Below, in pieces: positions 26,029 through 35,980 of a stretch of 45,878 nt of DNA. The position numbers and the translations under genes are program-made. The stretch's first letter is position 1, and the number at the start of each line of letters is the position of its first letter. Under the pieces are notes generated by a model, which was given only the letters and a program-made list of their open reading frames with translations, had not been told where the DNA came from and did not search any database. The DNA is from Opitutaceae bacterium (GTDB taxonomy: Bacteria > Verrucomicrobiota > Verrucomicrobiia > Opitutales > Opitutaceae), in NCBI GenBank assembly GCA_027485815.1, contig JAIXQE010000157.1, positions 1 to 45,878 on the forward strand. The letters are read 5' to 3'.

Positions 26029-27537
26029 TCAGGTCCATTGGAAGGCGGGCGAGGCCAGCAGCAGCGCCAGCCCGCCCCCGGACGCCGCGCAGGCGGACTG
26101 CTCCTCCGCCTCCGGCCGGCGACCCAGCACGCTCGCCATCAGCGCCTCCTCGCCGCCCAGCCGATCCCGCAGCCGCGCCACGTCGATCCGCGTGCCCCGG
26201 ATGCGCCCGTCCGCCAGGGCCAGTGCGAAGTTCCAGCGCCAGAGCAACCCGCTCTCCCAGTGGTGCGCCGCCTCCGGGTAGCCCTCGGGCGTCGCGTGCC
26301 GGAACGGGGCGTGGCCCATCCGCAGGAGATGTTCGACGAGGGCCGGCCCCGCGTCCGTCTCCGCGGCCGTCGCCCGCAACGCGGAGACGACGAGGTGGAA
26401 CGGACGCTTGAACTTCACCCCGCGGCAGGCCGGATCGCGGAACTCCTCCGCCGCAAAGAGCGCCGCCAGCGTCTCCCGGATCCCGCCGCGCGCCTCGAGG
26501 TACGCCGCCGCCACCCGTTCCACGATCCGGACCGGTGGTTCGTCCGCGACGAAGCGCCGGCACAGCTTTTCCGCGAGGTGCCGCGCCGTCGAGGGATGCA
26601 ACGCCAGCAGGTCCAGGATCGCCGTGAGGTCCTCCGCTCCCCGGCCCGCCGGCAGCTCCCGTCCAAGGACGCGCTTCGGCCCATCATCGTGCCGGCCGGC
26701 ATCGAACTCGACGCGGCCTCGCCCGAAGCGGCGCCGGTCGCGCACGGTCCAACCGCTCAGGCCCCGGGCCACCTGCTCCACGTCCTCCTGGGTGTAGCCG
26801 CCATGAACGCCCAGCGTGTGGAGCTCGAGGAGCTCGCGCGCGTGATTCTCGTTGGGGCGCTCCCCCGGGGCCGCCCGGCGGTTCACCCGGCCGTCGAGGT
26901 ACCACAGCATCGCCGGCCCGAGCGTGGCCGCCCGCAACAGCTCCGGGAAACGCCCGAGGGCGTGCGCCCGGATCACGTCGCGGTCCTCCACCACCTTCAG
27001 CCAACGCGCCTCCCCCTTCGAGGGGTCGACGTTGAAGTGGTCCGTCCAAAAGGCCGTCATCACCTCGAGGAGTTGCCGCTCACTGCGCACCGCCCGCAGC
27101 AAGGTCGCCCGCGTGAGTTGGGCCAGCAGGACCTTGTCCTTGTACTCGTACAGCTCCCCCACGCCGCCCGGGCCGGCGCCCCCGAGGAGGCTCGAACGCG
27201 GATCAGCGAGCTCGTCGCACTCGTGCCGCAGGAGCCGCGCGCATTCGTCGTCGCGGATCCCTTCCGGCGCCAGTTGCTCCGCAATGAACGCGTCCACCCC
27301 GATCCGGCTCACGCGCGCGTGGTCGCCCGGGCGCGCGCCGAAGGTCAGCCGGCCCAGGACATGACCCGCCAAATCCGGCCGCTCGCCCACCGGGGGCGTC
27401 AGGTCCCCGGGCAGGGTCGGCGGGGCAGGCCGGCCCAGCCAACGCCGCAATTCGTCCGGCCAGCCGTCCGCGCGGACGGCACTCGCCCCCACGACGCCCG
27501 CCCCGGCCGCCAGGAACTGCCGGCGCGAGACGCTCAC
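26029..27537 (-). CDS. DUF1800 family protein with Tat-type signal
   Basis: A 502-residue DUF1800 protein. The GTG start at 27537 gives a twin-arginine signal (SVSRRQFLAAGAGVVGASAV). Family landmarks include GHVLGRLTFGARPGDHARV, WTDHFNVDPSKGEARWL, RPNENHARELLELHTLGVHG, GYTQEDVEQVARGLSGWTV and a C-terminal RHLAEKLCRRFVADEPP. It lacks the repeat/Calx-beta/CHRD extension of the first DUF1800 protein in the window, so the two pairs differ: here the DUF1800 partner carries the Tat signal, there the DUF1501 partner does. The start overlaps the stop of the upstream membrane protein gene (GTGA, 27534-27537). Function unknown. Confidence 0.91.
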   Translation of the reverse strand: MSVSRRQFLAAGAGVVGASAVRADGWPDELRRWLGRPAPPTLPGDLTPPVGERPDLAGHVLGRLTFGARPGDHARVSRIGVDAFIAEQLAPEGIRDDECARLLRHECDELADPRSSLLGGAGPGGVGELYEYKDKVLLAQLTRATLLRAVRSERQLLEVMTAFWTDHFNVDPSKGEARWLKVVEDRDVIRAHALGRFPELLRAATLGPAMLWYLDGRVNRRAAPGERPNENHARELLELHTLGVHGGYTQEDVEQVARGLSGWTVRDRRRFGRGRVEFDAGRHDDGPKRVLGRELPAGRGAEDLTAILDLLALHPSTARHLAEKLCRRFVADEPPVRIVERVAAAYLEARGGIRETLAALFAAEEFRDPACRGVKFKRPFHLVVSALRATAAETDAGPALVEHLLRMGHAPFRHATPEGYPEAAHHWESGLLWRWNFALALADGRIRGTRIDVARLRDRLGGEEALMASVLGRRPEAEEQSACAASGGGLALLLASPAFQWT

Positions 27538-28016
27538 GCGGCCCTCCGCGGAGTCACCCCAGGTCGCGAACGCCACCAGGCCCCGGCCCCCAGCACCAGC
27601 GTCACGGGCAGCAGGACCACGGTGAGCTGCACCAGCGAAAGCACGATCCCGCCCCGGAGGACCGGACGCCACGGCTCCGCGGCGTCCCGGGCCGACGGCA
27701 ACCCCCGGCCGATGCGGAGCGCGAGCCCGGCCGCCCCGCCGAGCGAAACCAAAATGACCGCCAGGATCACCACCGCGGAAAGGAGCCGACCCGCCGGCCC
27801 GGGGATCAGCCGCCCGACCGCGATGCCCGCCGCCACCCCCGGCCCCAGCGTCAGCAGGCCCGAGAGCAGGCAGGCGAGCGGACGCTGCCCGAGCACCTCC
27901 GCGGCCCGTTCCACCCGCTCCGGCCACAATCCCCGGGTGACGAGCCACACGGCGATGAAGTGGGTCAGCACCCCGACGAGGATCAGGAGGACCGTGAAGA
28001 CGTCGGCGAGGTTCAT
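27534..28016 (-). CDS. Small polytopic membrane protein, first gene of the DUF1800/DUF1501 operon
   Basis: A 160-residue protein with about four hydrophobic segments (VFTVLLILVGVLTHFIAVWL, PLACLLSGLLTLGPGVAAGI, LLSAVVILAVILVSLGGAAG, SLVQLTVVLLPVTLVLGAG) and a basic C-terminus. I do not recognise a named family. It overlaps the DUF1800 gene by 4 bases, so the two are translationally coupled, and it has one of the few Shine-Dalgarno sequences in the window (GGAGG, 7 nt before the ATG). A promoter-like element is at 28029-28057. It could anchor the DUF1800/DUF1501 products at the membrane; this is inference from position only. Confidence 0.82.
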   Translation of the reverse strand: MNLADVFTVLLILVGVLTHFIAVWLVTRGLWPERVERAAEVLGQRPLACLLSGLLTLGPGVAAGIAVGRLIPGPAGRLLSAVVILAVILVSLGGAAGLALRIGRGLPSARDAAEPWRPVLRGGIVLSLVQLTVVLLPVTLVLGAGAWWRSRPGVTPRRAA

Positions 28017-28028
28017 CGGAGTGCCTCC

Positions 28029-28057
28029 AGCGGAAGCCCACGCCCCCGCGGGAGCAA
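28029..28057 (-). promoter_or_regulatory. Putative promoter of the membrane protein-DUF1800-DUF1501 operon
   Basis: Minus strand TTGCTC (28057-28052), 17 nt, TCCGCT (28034-28029), then 12 nt to the ATG. The leader contains GGAGG, so this transcript would carry a conventional ribosome binding site only if transcription starts right at the -10 edge. Confidence 0.4.
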
Positions 28058-28095
28058 GGCGTCACTTTGCCCGGGCGGGCGCGCGGCGGGCGGGA

Positions 28096-29364
<1,269 letters not shown>

Positions 29365-29367
29365 GGG

Positions 29368-30423
29368 TCAGTCGTCGAGGCCGGGAAAACGCCCGGACGG
29401 GTCCAAGGCCCGCTTGACCGCGGTCATCACGGCGGCCGGGTGACGCGGGCCGAGCCAGAGCGGTCCGCGGCCCCTCAGCAGCATGCCGGGCCACGGGGAA
29501 AACGCGAGGATCGCGCCCGCCGGGAGGGAAACATAGCCCACGTTGCCGCCCGCGCCCACCCAGGCCCGCGCCCCCTCTTGGGCGCGAACCCAGGCGACGA
29601 AGGCCGGCAGCTGTCCCGAGGTCAGCACCACCTTGGCCAAGGCACCCCCCGCGTGCGCCCACGTGAAGCCTGCCACGCCCGCCCAGACGGCCTCCGCCTC
29701 CGCGGCCGGCAATTCCCGGCCGGGCACGCGGGCCAGCAGGTCGGCCACCAACGGTCCCAGCGACGCCTCCCCGGCGCCGATCCGCACGAACACCGCCGGG
29801 TCATCGACCGAGGCCTCGAGCGCCTCGAGTTCCCAGCGCCCCCCGGCGCAGGCCTGCAACACGCGGACCTGGGCGGCCGCGTCCGGCGCCTCCAGCCGCA
29901 GCGTCCGCCGCGCGGCCGGCCGGGGAAACACCTTGAACGTCAGTTCCGCGAGGATCCCGAAGCGGCCCACGCTGCCCACGAGGAACTTCGGCAGGTCGAA
30001 GCCCGCCGCGTTCTTGACGACCTTGCCGCCCACGCGGAGCACGCGGCCCTCGCCGTCGACGAGGCGCGCCCCGAGGATGAAGTCGCGCACGCCGCCGAAG
30101 CGCCAGCGCCCGGGGCCCGAGAGTCCCGCCGCCACCGTCCCACCGAGAGTGGCCCCGGCGGCCGCGAGGGGCGGGTCGAACGGCAGGTACTGACCCCGCT
30201 CCCCCAGCACCTGCGCGAGTTCCGCCACGGGGGTGCCGGCGCGGGCGGTGAAGGTGAACTCGTCGGGCTCGTATTCGACGATGCCCCGCAGCGCCCGCAG
30301 CGAGAGCGGGGTCACGCCGTCCCCGGCCGCCGCCGGCCGCGGCTTGGTGCCCGCTCCCACCGCGAGCACGCGCGGGTGCGCCCGGACCGCCTCCACCAGT
30401 TGCTCGAGGGTCGCGGGGCTCAT
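29368..30423 (-). CDS. glcE: Glycolate oxidase FAD-binding subunit GlcE
   Basis: A 351-residue FAD-binding (PCMH-type) subunit. The FAD-binding half carries [36 protein letters not shown] and [20 protein letters not shown], followed by [20 protein letters not shown] and [20 protein letters not shown]. This is the short GlcE subunit rather than GlcD. The start ATG overlaps the stop of glcD (ATGA), which indicates translational coupling. With GlcD and GlcF it forms the three-subunit glycolate oxidase that makes glyoxylate. Confidence 0.93.
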   Translation of the reverse strand: MSPATLEQLVEAVRAHPRVLAVGAGTKPRPAAAGDGVTPLSLRALRGIVEYEPDEFTFTARAGTPVAELAQVLGERGQYLPFDPPLAAAGATLGGTVAAGLSGPGRWRFGGVRDFILGARLVDGEGRVLRVGGKVVKNAAGFDLPKFLVGSVGRFGILAELTFKVFPRPAARRTLRLEAPDAAAQVRVLQACAGGRWELEALEASVDDPAVFVRIGAGEASLGPLVADLLARVPGRELPAAEAEAVWAGVAGFTWAHAGGALAKVVLTSGQLPAFVAWVRAQEGARAWVGAGGNVGYVSLPAGAILAFSPWPGMLLRGRGPLWLGPRHPAAVMTAVKRALDPSGRFPGLDD

Positions 30424-31880
30424 GAGCGCGAAATGACCCCCGCCCGCTCGAGGGGATGCAGGCCCGGGTGCACCAGCGCGGGGGCGCCGCCGGCGGGGAA
30501 CATCTTTCCGGGATTGGCGATCCCCGCGGGGTCAAAGGCGGCCCGCACCCGCTGCAACAGGTGGATCTCCTCCGGCGCAAACATCACCGGCAGGTAATCG
30601 CGCTTCTCCACCCCGACGCCGTGTTCGCCCGTGATCGAGCCACCCATTTCGACGCACATCCGCAGGATGCGTCCGGCCAGTTCCTCGGCGCGGCGCAAAC
30701 CATCGGGCTCGCGGCCATCGTAAAGGATCAGGGGATGGAGGTTGCCGTCGCCCGCGTGGAACACGTTCGCGCAGCGCACGCCGGTCTCGCGCGACCACGC
30801 GTTGATCCGCCGGAGCGCCTCGCCGAGGCGCCGCCGGGGCACGACGCCATCCTGCACGATGAAGTCCGGCGAAAGCCGCCCGACGGCGCTGAAGGCGCTC
30901 TTGCGGCCCTTCCAGATGGCCAGGCGCTCGGCCGCGTCGCGCGCCGGCCGCACCTCCACCGGCCGGCTCGCGGCCAGGATCTCGTCGAGGCGCCGGCGGT
31001 CCGCGGCCACCGCCTCGCGCGGCCCTTCCAGCTCCACGATCAGGACGGCCTCGCAACCCGGGGGATACTCCGCGTGCACCGCCGCGGTCGCCGCCTCGAG
31101 GGCGAGCTTCTCCATGATCTCGATCGCGCCCGGCAGGAGTCCGCTCGCCACCACCGCCGCCACCGCGTCCCCCGCCTGCTCGAGGGTCGCATACCCGGCC
31201 AGCACGGTGTGGAAGCACTCCGCGCGCGGCAGGAGTTGCAGCGTGACCTCGAGCGCGATCCCGAAGAGGCCCTCGTTGCCGACGAAGAGCCCGGTCCAGT
31301 CGGGCCCGACCTGCTCGCGGCTCGCTCCGCCGAACTCGACCACCTCCCCCGTCGCCAGCACCGCCTTCAGGCCGAGCACGTGGTTGGAGGTCATCCCGTA
31401 CTTCAGGCAATGGGCGCCGCCCGCGTTGAAGGCCACGTTGCCCCCGATCGTGCAGACGGACTGGCTCGAGGGATCCGGCGCGTAATGCAGCCCGTAGGGC
31501 TGCGCCGCCTGCGTCACCGCAAGGTTCACCACGCCGGGCTCGACGACGGCGATCCGCTCCGCCGGATCGAGCCGCAGGATGCGGTTCAGCCGGTTGAGGG
31601 TGATCACGACGCCGCCCGCCACCGGCAGGGATCCGCCGGAGAGGCTGGTGCCGCTCCCCCGCGCCACGAAGGGCACGCCCTCCCGGTGGCACCAGCGCAC
31701 CACGGCGATGACCTCGTCCGCGGTGCGGGGCGCGACCACCGCGGCCGGCTGGGCGGCGAAGGCGGTCAACGCATCGCTCTCGTAGGCCGCCAGGGCCGCG
31801 CCCTCCGCGAGGATCGCCTCCGGCGCGACGAGCGCGGCTAGCGCCGCGCGGATGCGACTGGGATCAGGGGGAAGGCTCAT
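30420..31880 (-). CDS. glcD: Glycolate oxidase FAD-linked subunit GlcD
   Basis: A 486-residue FAD-linked oxidase of the GlcD/D-lactate dehydrogenase type. It has an FAD-binding PCMH domain (residues ~45-220; [54 protein letters not shown]). The C-terminal FAD-oxidase domain has [35 protein letters not shown] and the terminal NPGKMFP. It oxidises glycolate (or a related 2-hydroxyacid) to the keto acid. The ATG at 31880 is chosen as the family start, 14 bp after the methyltransferase stop. The gene heads glcDEF but may be transcribed from the methyltransferase promoter. Confidence 0.95.
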   Translation of the reverse strand: MSLPPDPSRIRAALAALVAPEAILAEGAALAAYESDALTAFAAQPAAVVAPRTADEVIAVVRWCHREGVPFVARGSGTSLSGGSLPVAGGVVITLNRLNRILRLDPAERIAVVEPGVVNLAVTQAAQPYGLHYAPDPSSQSVCTIGGNVAFNAGGAHCLKYGMTSNHVLGLKAVLATGEVVEFGGASREQVGPDWTGLFVGNEGLFGIALEVTLQLLPRAECFHTVLAGYATLEQAGDAVAAVVASGLLPGAIEIMEKLALEAATAAVHAEYPPGCEAVLIVELEGPREAVAADRRRLDEILAASRPVEVRPARDAAERLAIWKGRKSAFSAVGRLSPDFIVQDGVVPRRRLGEALRRINAWSRETGVRCANVFHAGDGNLHPLILYDGREPDGLRRAEELAGRILRMCVEMGGSITGEHGVGVEKRDYLPVMFAPEEIHLLQRVRAAFDPAGIANPGKMFPAGGAPALVHPGLHPLERAGVISRS

Positions 31881-31894
31881 CACCGCGGCGGCGC

Positions 31895-32539
31895 TCAGCG
31901 CCCGTAGACGACGTACCACTTGTCGTCATAGAGCGGGTGCTCCGCGAGCGGCCGCAGCCCGGCTGCCGCCATCCATTCCCGCGTCTGGTCGCGGGTCACC
32001 TGCAGCTGGGGATCATTCTTGTGGGGGCCGAGCTCCGGGTGGAAATCGATCACCGCGATGCGGCCGCCGGGCCGCAGGTAACCGGCGAGGCTCCGCAGGT
32101 ACGTCGCGCGGTCCTCGATGTGGTGCAGGACGTCGAAGATGAAGGCCACGTCGACGTCCCGGGCCGGCAACCGCGGGTCGGTGAAGGCGCCGAGCACCGG
32201 CTTCACGTTGGCCGCGCGGGCTTCCTCCGCCTTGCGGGCAATGTGGTCGACCAGCCCCTGATCAATGTCGACCGCGTAGACCCGGCCCTGCGGCACCGCG
32301 CGGGCCAGCGGGACGGTGAACACGCCCGAGCCCGCGCCGATGTCCGCCACCACCGCGCCCGGCGCGAGCCCGAGCCGGGCCACCGCCTCGTCGACCTTCA
32401 GGCGCGCCACGCGGTTCTGGCTGTCGAGGGTCTTGAGCCACTCGGCGGTGGAGCGGGCGCCCAGCTGCGCGTGGACCGGGACCGCCGCGAGCAGGCCCGC
32501 GGCGAGGGTCACGAGGGGGAGGAAGGGCAGGCGGGGCAT
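31895..32539 (-). CDS. Class I SAM-dependent methyltransferase with signal peptide
   Basis: A 214-residue protein with a signal peptide ([22 protein letters not shown]) ahead of a class I methyltransferase. The SAM site is [17 protein letters not shown], then YAVDIDQGL (acidic ribose ligand), [18 protein letters not shown], and [18 protein letters not shown]. Export of a SAM-using enzyme is odd because S-adenosylmethionine is made in the cytoplasm. It starts the transcription unit that continues into glcDEF 14 bp later, with a strong promoter-like pair 7 nt upstream of the ATG. Substrate unknown. A family of exported Rossmann methyltransferases is known in Gram-negative bacteria, so the signal peptide is not necessarily an artefact. 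Confidence 0.85.
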   Translation of the reverse strand: MPRLPFLPLVTLAAGLLAAVPVHAQLGARSTAEWLKTLDSQNRVARLKVDEAVARLGLAPGAVVADIGAGSGVFTVPLARAVPQGRVYAVDIDQGLVDHIARKAEEARAANVKPVLGAFTDPRLPARDVDVAFIFDVLHHIEDRATYLRSLAGYLRPGGRIAVIDFHPELGPHKNDPQLQVTRDQTREWMAAAGLRPLAEHPLYDDKWYVVYGR

Positions 32540-32545
32540 CGTCCC

Positions 32546-32574
32546 AAGACCGGGGTGCGGCGGGGCTTTGACAA
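32546..32574 (-). promoter_or_regulatory. Putative promoter of methyltransferase-glcDEF
   Basis: Minus strand TTGTCA (32574-32569), 17 nt, GGTCTT (32551-32546), then 6 nt to the ATG at 32539. The -35 is close to consensus, and the short distance predicts a leaderless transcript. Confidence 0.55.
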
Positions 32575-32590
32575 GGCCGAAAACGGCGCC

Positions 32591-33976
32591 TCAGGCGGCG
32601 CCCCGACCGAGCCAGCGGTAGAGCGGCCAACCGGCGGCCACCGGCAGCAGCCCGACGAGGCTGAGCACGCCCGCGTAAGCGATGGCCGCCTGCAGCATCC
32701 ACGCGCAGGTCAGGCAGAAGACCAGCGGCAGGACCGGATAGAAAGGGACCGGGAAGGGCCGCTCGATGCCCTCGTCGCGCGACCGGAGCACGAAGAGGGA
32801 GATGCCGGTGAGCAGGAAGAAGGCCCAGAAGACGGGCGCCGTGCACTTGAGCAGGGTGTCGAAGCCGCCGTGTCCCTGCCAGGTGATGGGACCGAGGCCG
32901 ACGCCGGCGACGGCGCCCCCGACGAGGGCCCGGCCCGCCGGATGACCGAGGAGGAAGACCAGCGTGAGCGTGCAGCCGAGTTGGGCGAGGAGCGCCGCCA
33001 CGGGCACCCCGCGTCCGGAGTCCCGCCGGGCGAGGAACCGCAGCGCCGGGAAATCCGCCCCCGCGCCCGAATAGATCCGCGCCCCGGTGAGCGTCAGGCC
33101 GTTCACCGCCCCGAGCGCGGAGATCATCACCAGCACCGACATCACCGCCGCCCCCGCCGGTCCCAGGGGCCCCTGCAGGACGTCGGCCGCGATCGCCTTC
33201 GCCTCGCGCGCCCGGGCGAACCCGAGGCCGTGGAGGTAGGCCGCGTTGACCAGCAGGTAGACCAGCGCCACCCCGGCGGTGCCGAGCAGGAGCGCCCGCG
33301 GGATGTCGCGGCGCTTGTCGCGCATCTCCGCCACGATGAAGGCCGCGTCGTTCCAGCCGCCGTAGGTGTAGAGCACCAGAATAAGCGCCAGGCCGAGGCC
33401 CGCACCGGCCGCGGGCGCCGCCGCCGGCTCCGCCGGGGCCTGCGGCCAGCCGAGCCCGGCGATCACGATCGCGGCGAGCCCCACCACCTTGAGCGCGGTG
33501 AGCACGTTCTGCGTGCGGCGGCCGGCCTGCAGCCCCGCGAGGTTGAGCAGGGTCAGCCCGGTGACCGCGGCCGCCGCCAGCCACGGCGCGGCGGCGGAGC
33601 CGAGGCCCCAGAGCCGCGCCGCGTAATCGGCGAACACGAACCCCATGAGGCCGATGCTGCCGCTCATCAGCACGACGAGCTGGGACCAGCTGAACAGGAA
33701 GCCCATCCCCGGACCGAAGGCGCGCCGCAGGAAGAAGTAGTCCCCGCCCTCCCGCGGGTAGGTGGTGGCCAGTTCCGCGTAGCACAGGGCGCCGACCACG
33801 GAGAGCGCGCCGCCGAGGGCCCAGACCAGCATCGCCTCCGCGGGGCTCGCGACGCAGCTGAGGATGAACGGGGCCGTCTCGTAGATGCCCGCGCCGACGA
33901 CGATCCCGATGATCACGGAAACGGCGTCGCCGAGGGAGAGATGGCTCGCGGGGGCGGAGGGGGCGGGGGCGGACAT
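32591..33976 (-). CDS. APC-family amino acid permease
   Basis: A 461-residue, about 12-segment transporter of the amino acid-polyamine-organocation superfamily. The TM1 motif SVIIGIVVGAGIYETAPFIL contains the typical G-x-G-I/V-F/Y-like break. CYAELATTYPREGGDYFFLRRAFG is the conserved TM3 loop. LVLYTYGGWNDAAFIVAEMR in TM6 is the usual substrate region. The protein ends ...LYRWLGRGAA. It most likely imports an amino acid or small amine by exchange or proton symport. The ATG at 33976 is preferred over upstream in-frame codons, which are antisense to the leader of the MFS gene. A promoter-like element lies at 33986-34014. The gene lies 51 bp upstream of the methyltransferase and is divergent from the MFS gene. 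Confidence 0.91.
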   Translation of the reverse strand: MSAPAPSAPASHLSLGDAVSVIIGIVVGAGIYETAPFILSCVASPAEAMLVWALGGALSVVGALCYAELATTYPREGGDYFFLRRAFGPGMGFLFSWSQLVVLMSGSIGLMGFVFADYAARLWGLGSAAAPWLAAAAVTGLTLLNLAGLQAGRRTQNVLTALKVVGLAAIVIAGLGWPQAPAEPAAAPAAGAGLGLALILVLYTYGGWNDAAFIVAEMRDKRRDIPRALLLGTAGVALVYLLVNAAYLHGLGFARAREAKAIAADVLQGPLGPAGAAVMSVLVMISALGAVNGLTLTGARIYSGAGADFPALRFLARRDSGRGVPVAALLAQLGCTLTLVFLLGHPAGRALVGGAVAGVGLGPITWQGHGGFDTLLKCTAPVFWAFFLLTGISLFVLRSRDEGIERPFPVPFYPVLPLVFCLTCAWMLQAAIAYAGVLSLVGLLPVAAGWPLYRWLGRGAA

Positions 33977-33985
33977 CGCGGCGCC

Positions 33986-34014
33986 ACCGCACCGGATGCG
34001 CCCGGGGGCGTCAA
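33986..34014 (-). promoter_or_regulatory. Putative promoter of the APC permease gene
   Basis: Minus strand TTGACG (34014-34009), 17 nt, TGCGGT (33991-33986), then 9 nt to the ATG at 33976. It lies in the 103-bp divergent gap shared with the MFS gene. Confidence 0.5.
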
Positions 34015-34079
34015 TGCCGCCGCGCGGCGAGTCTTCGCTTCCGTTTTCCGACGGCGGAGGTTTCCCTCCGGTTGCGCCC

Positions 34080-35297
34080 ATGCACGAACTCCTGCGCGAC
34101 GCCCGCATCCGGCGGCTCCTCCTCGCCAACACCTGCAGCGCGGTGGGCACCGGCATCACGGTCTTCGCCGTCCCCTGGCTGCTCGTGCAGCAGCCGGAAG
34201 GCAGCACCGCCTACCGCTGGGCCACGGTCGCCACCACGCTCGCGCTCTTCGTCGCCGCCCCCTACTACGGGGCCTGGGTGGACGCTCACTCGCGCAAGTC
34301 GGCGTTGCTCCTGAGCGAGCTCTGGTCCGCCGCCTCGTCGGTCCTCCTAGCGGGACTCGGCTTCGCCCTCGACGGTTTCGGCACCGGCCCGCTGGTGGCG
34401 GCGTACTTCGCCGGGATGCTGTACTACACGCTGCACTACCCCGCGAAGTTCGCGCTCATCCAGCAGATGTTCGACCGTTCGCACTACCAGTCGCTGATCG
34501 GTCTGCTGGAGATCCAGGGCCAAGCCGCGATGATGCTGGCCGGGGCGCTCGCCGGATTCCTGCTCGGCCGGGTCCCGCTCAGCCTCATCCTCGCGGTGAA
34601 CGCCGCCGCCGGAATCGCGAGCTACGCCCTGCTGCGCGGGCTGCCCTACGCCGCGACCCACCTCGGCGCCACCGCCGCGCCGGCGCCCGCCTCGGTCTGG
34701 CACGGCGTGGCCGAGGGCGGCCGCTGGCTCCTCGCCCGCCCGCGGCTCGCGGTCTTCTTCACCTGCACCCTGCTTCCGTTCGTCGTCGTGATGGCGGCAA
34801 ACTACCTCTTTCCCGTCTACGTCACCCAGACCCTCGCGGCGGGCCCGGAATGGTTCGCGGGCGGCGAGATCACCTTCGCCGCGGGCGCCATCCTCGCCGG
34901 CCTGCTCCTGCCCCGCCTCATCAGCCGCCACAGCGCCGCCGCGACGGTCCCCGTCACGATGCTGGTCTTCCTCGCCGGTCTCCTGCTGCTCGCGGCCGTG
35001 CACCTGCCCCTGCCCTACCTGTGCGCCGGGGCGCTGCTCGGCTTCGGCAACGCCGGCTGCCGCGTCGCCCGCAGCGCGCTCCTGCTCCACCTCGTGCCCA
35101 ACGCGGTGATGGGTCGCGTCGGCGGGTTCTACCAGGTGCTGGACCGCGTGCTGCGCACCGCGCTCGTGCTCGCCATGGGGATCATCGACGCCCACGGTCC
35201 CCCCGTGGGTTTCGCCCTGCTCGCCGCCGTCCTCCTCCTCGCCCTCGCCGGGGCGCTGCGCACCCGCGCCGCCGCCCGGCCCCCCGCCCCCGCCTGA
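34080..35297 (+). CDS. Major facilitator superfamily transporter
   Basis: A 405-residue, about 12-segment MFS protein. The N-terminal half has ARIRRLLLANTCSAVGTGIT and YYGAWVDAHSRKSALLLSE, the MFS loop-2-like motif (G-x-x-x-D-x-x-x-R). It continues as a drug-exporter-like subgroup (QQMFDRSHYQSLIGLLEIQG; LVPNAVMGRVGGFYQVLDRV), as in DUF-type enterobactin/macrolide efflux relatives. The start ATG at 34080 follows a weak TTTCCG-17-CCGGTT six bases upstream. The frame extends further upstream but only through sequence antisense to the APC leader. The stop is 6 bp before the HAD phosphatase, so the two are likely coupled. The substrate is unknown. Confidence 0.88.
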   Translation: MHELLRDARIRRLLLANTCSAVGTGITVFAVPWLLVQQPEGSTAYRWATVATTLALFVAAPYYGAWVDAHSRKSALLLSELWSAASSVLLAGLGFALDGFGTGPLVAAYFAGMLYYTLHYPAKFALIQQMFDRSHYQSLIGLLEIQGQAAMMLAGALAGFLLGRVPLSLILAVNAAAGIASYALLRGLPYAATHLGATAAPAPASVWHGVAEGGRWLLARPRLAVFFTCTLLPFVVVMAANYLFPVYVTQTLAAGPEWFAGGEITFAAGAILAGLLLPRLISRHSAAATVPVTMLVFLAGLLLLAAVHLPLPYLCAGALLGFGNAGCRVARSALLLHLVPNAVMGRVGGFYQVLDRVLRTALVLAMGIIDAHGPPVGFALLAAVLLLALAGALRTRAAARPPAPA

Positions 35298-35303
35298 ACC
35301 GGT

Positions 35304-35954
35304 ATGCTCCGCGCCCTCCTCCTTGATTTCGACGGGCTGATCCTCGACACCGAGACGCCCCTCATCGACGCCTACGCCCGCGTCCACGCCGACCACGGGG
35401 TCCCCTTCGACCGCACCCGCTTCCTGCACGGGGTCGGGCACGCCGAGTACGCCTTCGACCCCTGGCACGGCTTCAGCCCCCACGCCGACCGCGCGGTCCT
35501 CGAGGAGGAATGCCGCGTCGCCAAGGCCGGGATCATCCTCGCCCAACCGATCCTGCCCGGGGTGGAAGCGCTCCTCCAAGCCGCCGCCGCCGCCGGCTGG
35601 GTCGCCGCCGTGGTCTCCAACTCGCCGCGGGAATGGGTCGACCCGCACCTCGAGCGCCTCGGCCTGCGCGCGCACTTCCGCCATACGGTCTGCCGCGGGG
35701 ACGCCCCCGCCCCCAAGCCGGAGCCCGACCTGTACCGGATCGCCCTCAACCACCTCGGGGTCCGCAGCCACGAGGCCGTCGCCTGCGAGGACTCGCACAC
35801 CGGCACGCTCGCGGCCCACCGCGCCCGGGTCTGGACGGTCGCCGTCCCCAACGCCTCCACCGCGCACCACGACTTCGCGCACGCCCACTGGCTGGTGCGC
35901 TCCCTCGTGGAAGTAACCCCGGCCACCCTCCGCGCCCGCTTCGAGCAACCCTGA
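35304..35954 (+). CDS. HAD-family hydrolase (beta-phosphoglucomutase/phosphoglycolate-phosphatase type)
   Basis: A 216-residue HAD hydrolase with a C1 cap. Motif I is LLLDFDGLILDTE (Asp8 nucleophile, Asp10 acid/base, both present). Motif II Ser is in VVSNSPREWV, motif III Lys in APKPEPDLYRIA, and motif IV acids in ACEDSHTGTLA. The DxDGxxxDT(E) form fits beta-phosphoglucomutase-like phosphatases. It begins 6 bp after the MFS gene and is followed by a sulfatase 26 bp later. Substrate is not readable; sugar phosphates or phosphoglycolate are candidates. Confidence 0.9.
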   Translation: MLRALLLDFDGLILDTETPLIDAYARVHADHGVPFDRTRFLHGVGHAEYAFDPWHGFSPHADRAVLEEECRVAKAGIILAQPILPGVEALLQAAAAAGWVAAVVSNSPREWVDPHLERLGLRAHFRHTVCRGDAPAPKPEPDLYRIALNHLGVRSHEAVACEDSHTGTLAAHRARVWTVAVPNASTAHHDFAHAHWLVRSLVEVTPATLRARFEQP

Positions 35955-35980
35955 CCCGCCCCGCCCGTCCTGCTTCCCCG

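Noticed and set aside
33885-34207. Overlapping N-terminal extensions of the MFS gene (from 33885) and the APC gene (to 34207)
   Set aside because: They run through each other's leader as non-conserved Arg/Pro/Ser-rich text; the ATGs at 34080 and 33976 are preceded by promoter-like pairs and start directly at the family sequence.
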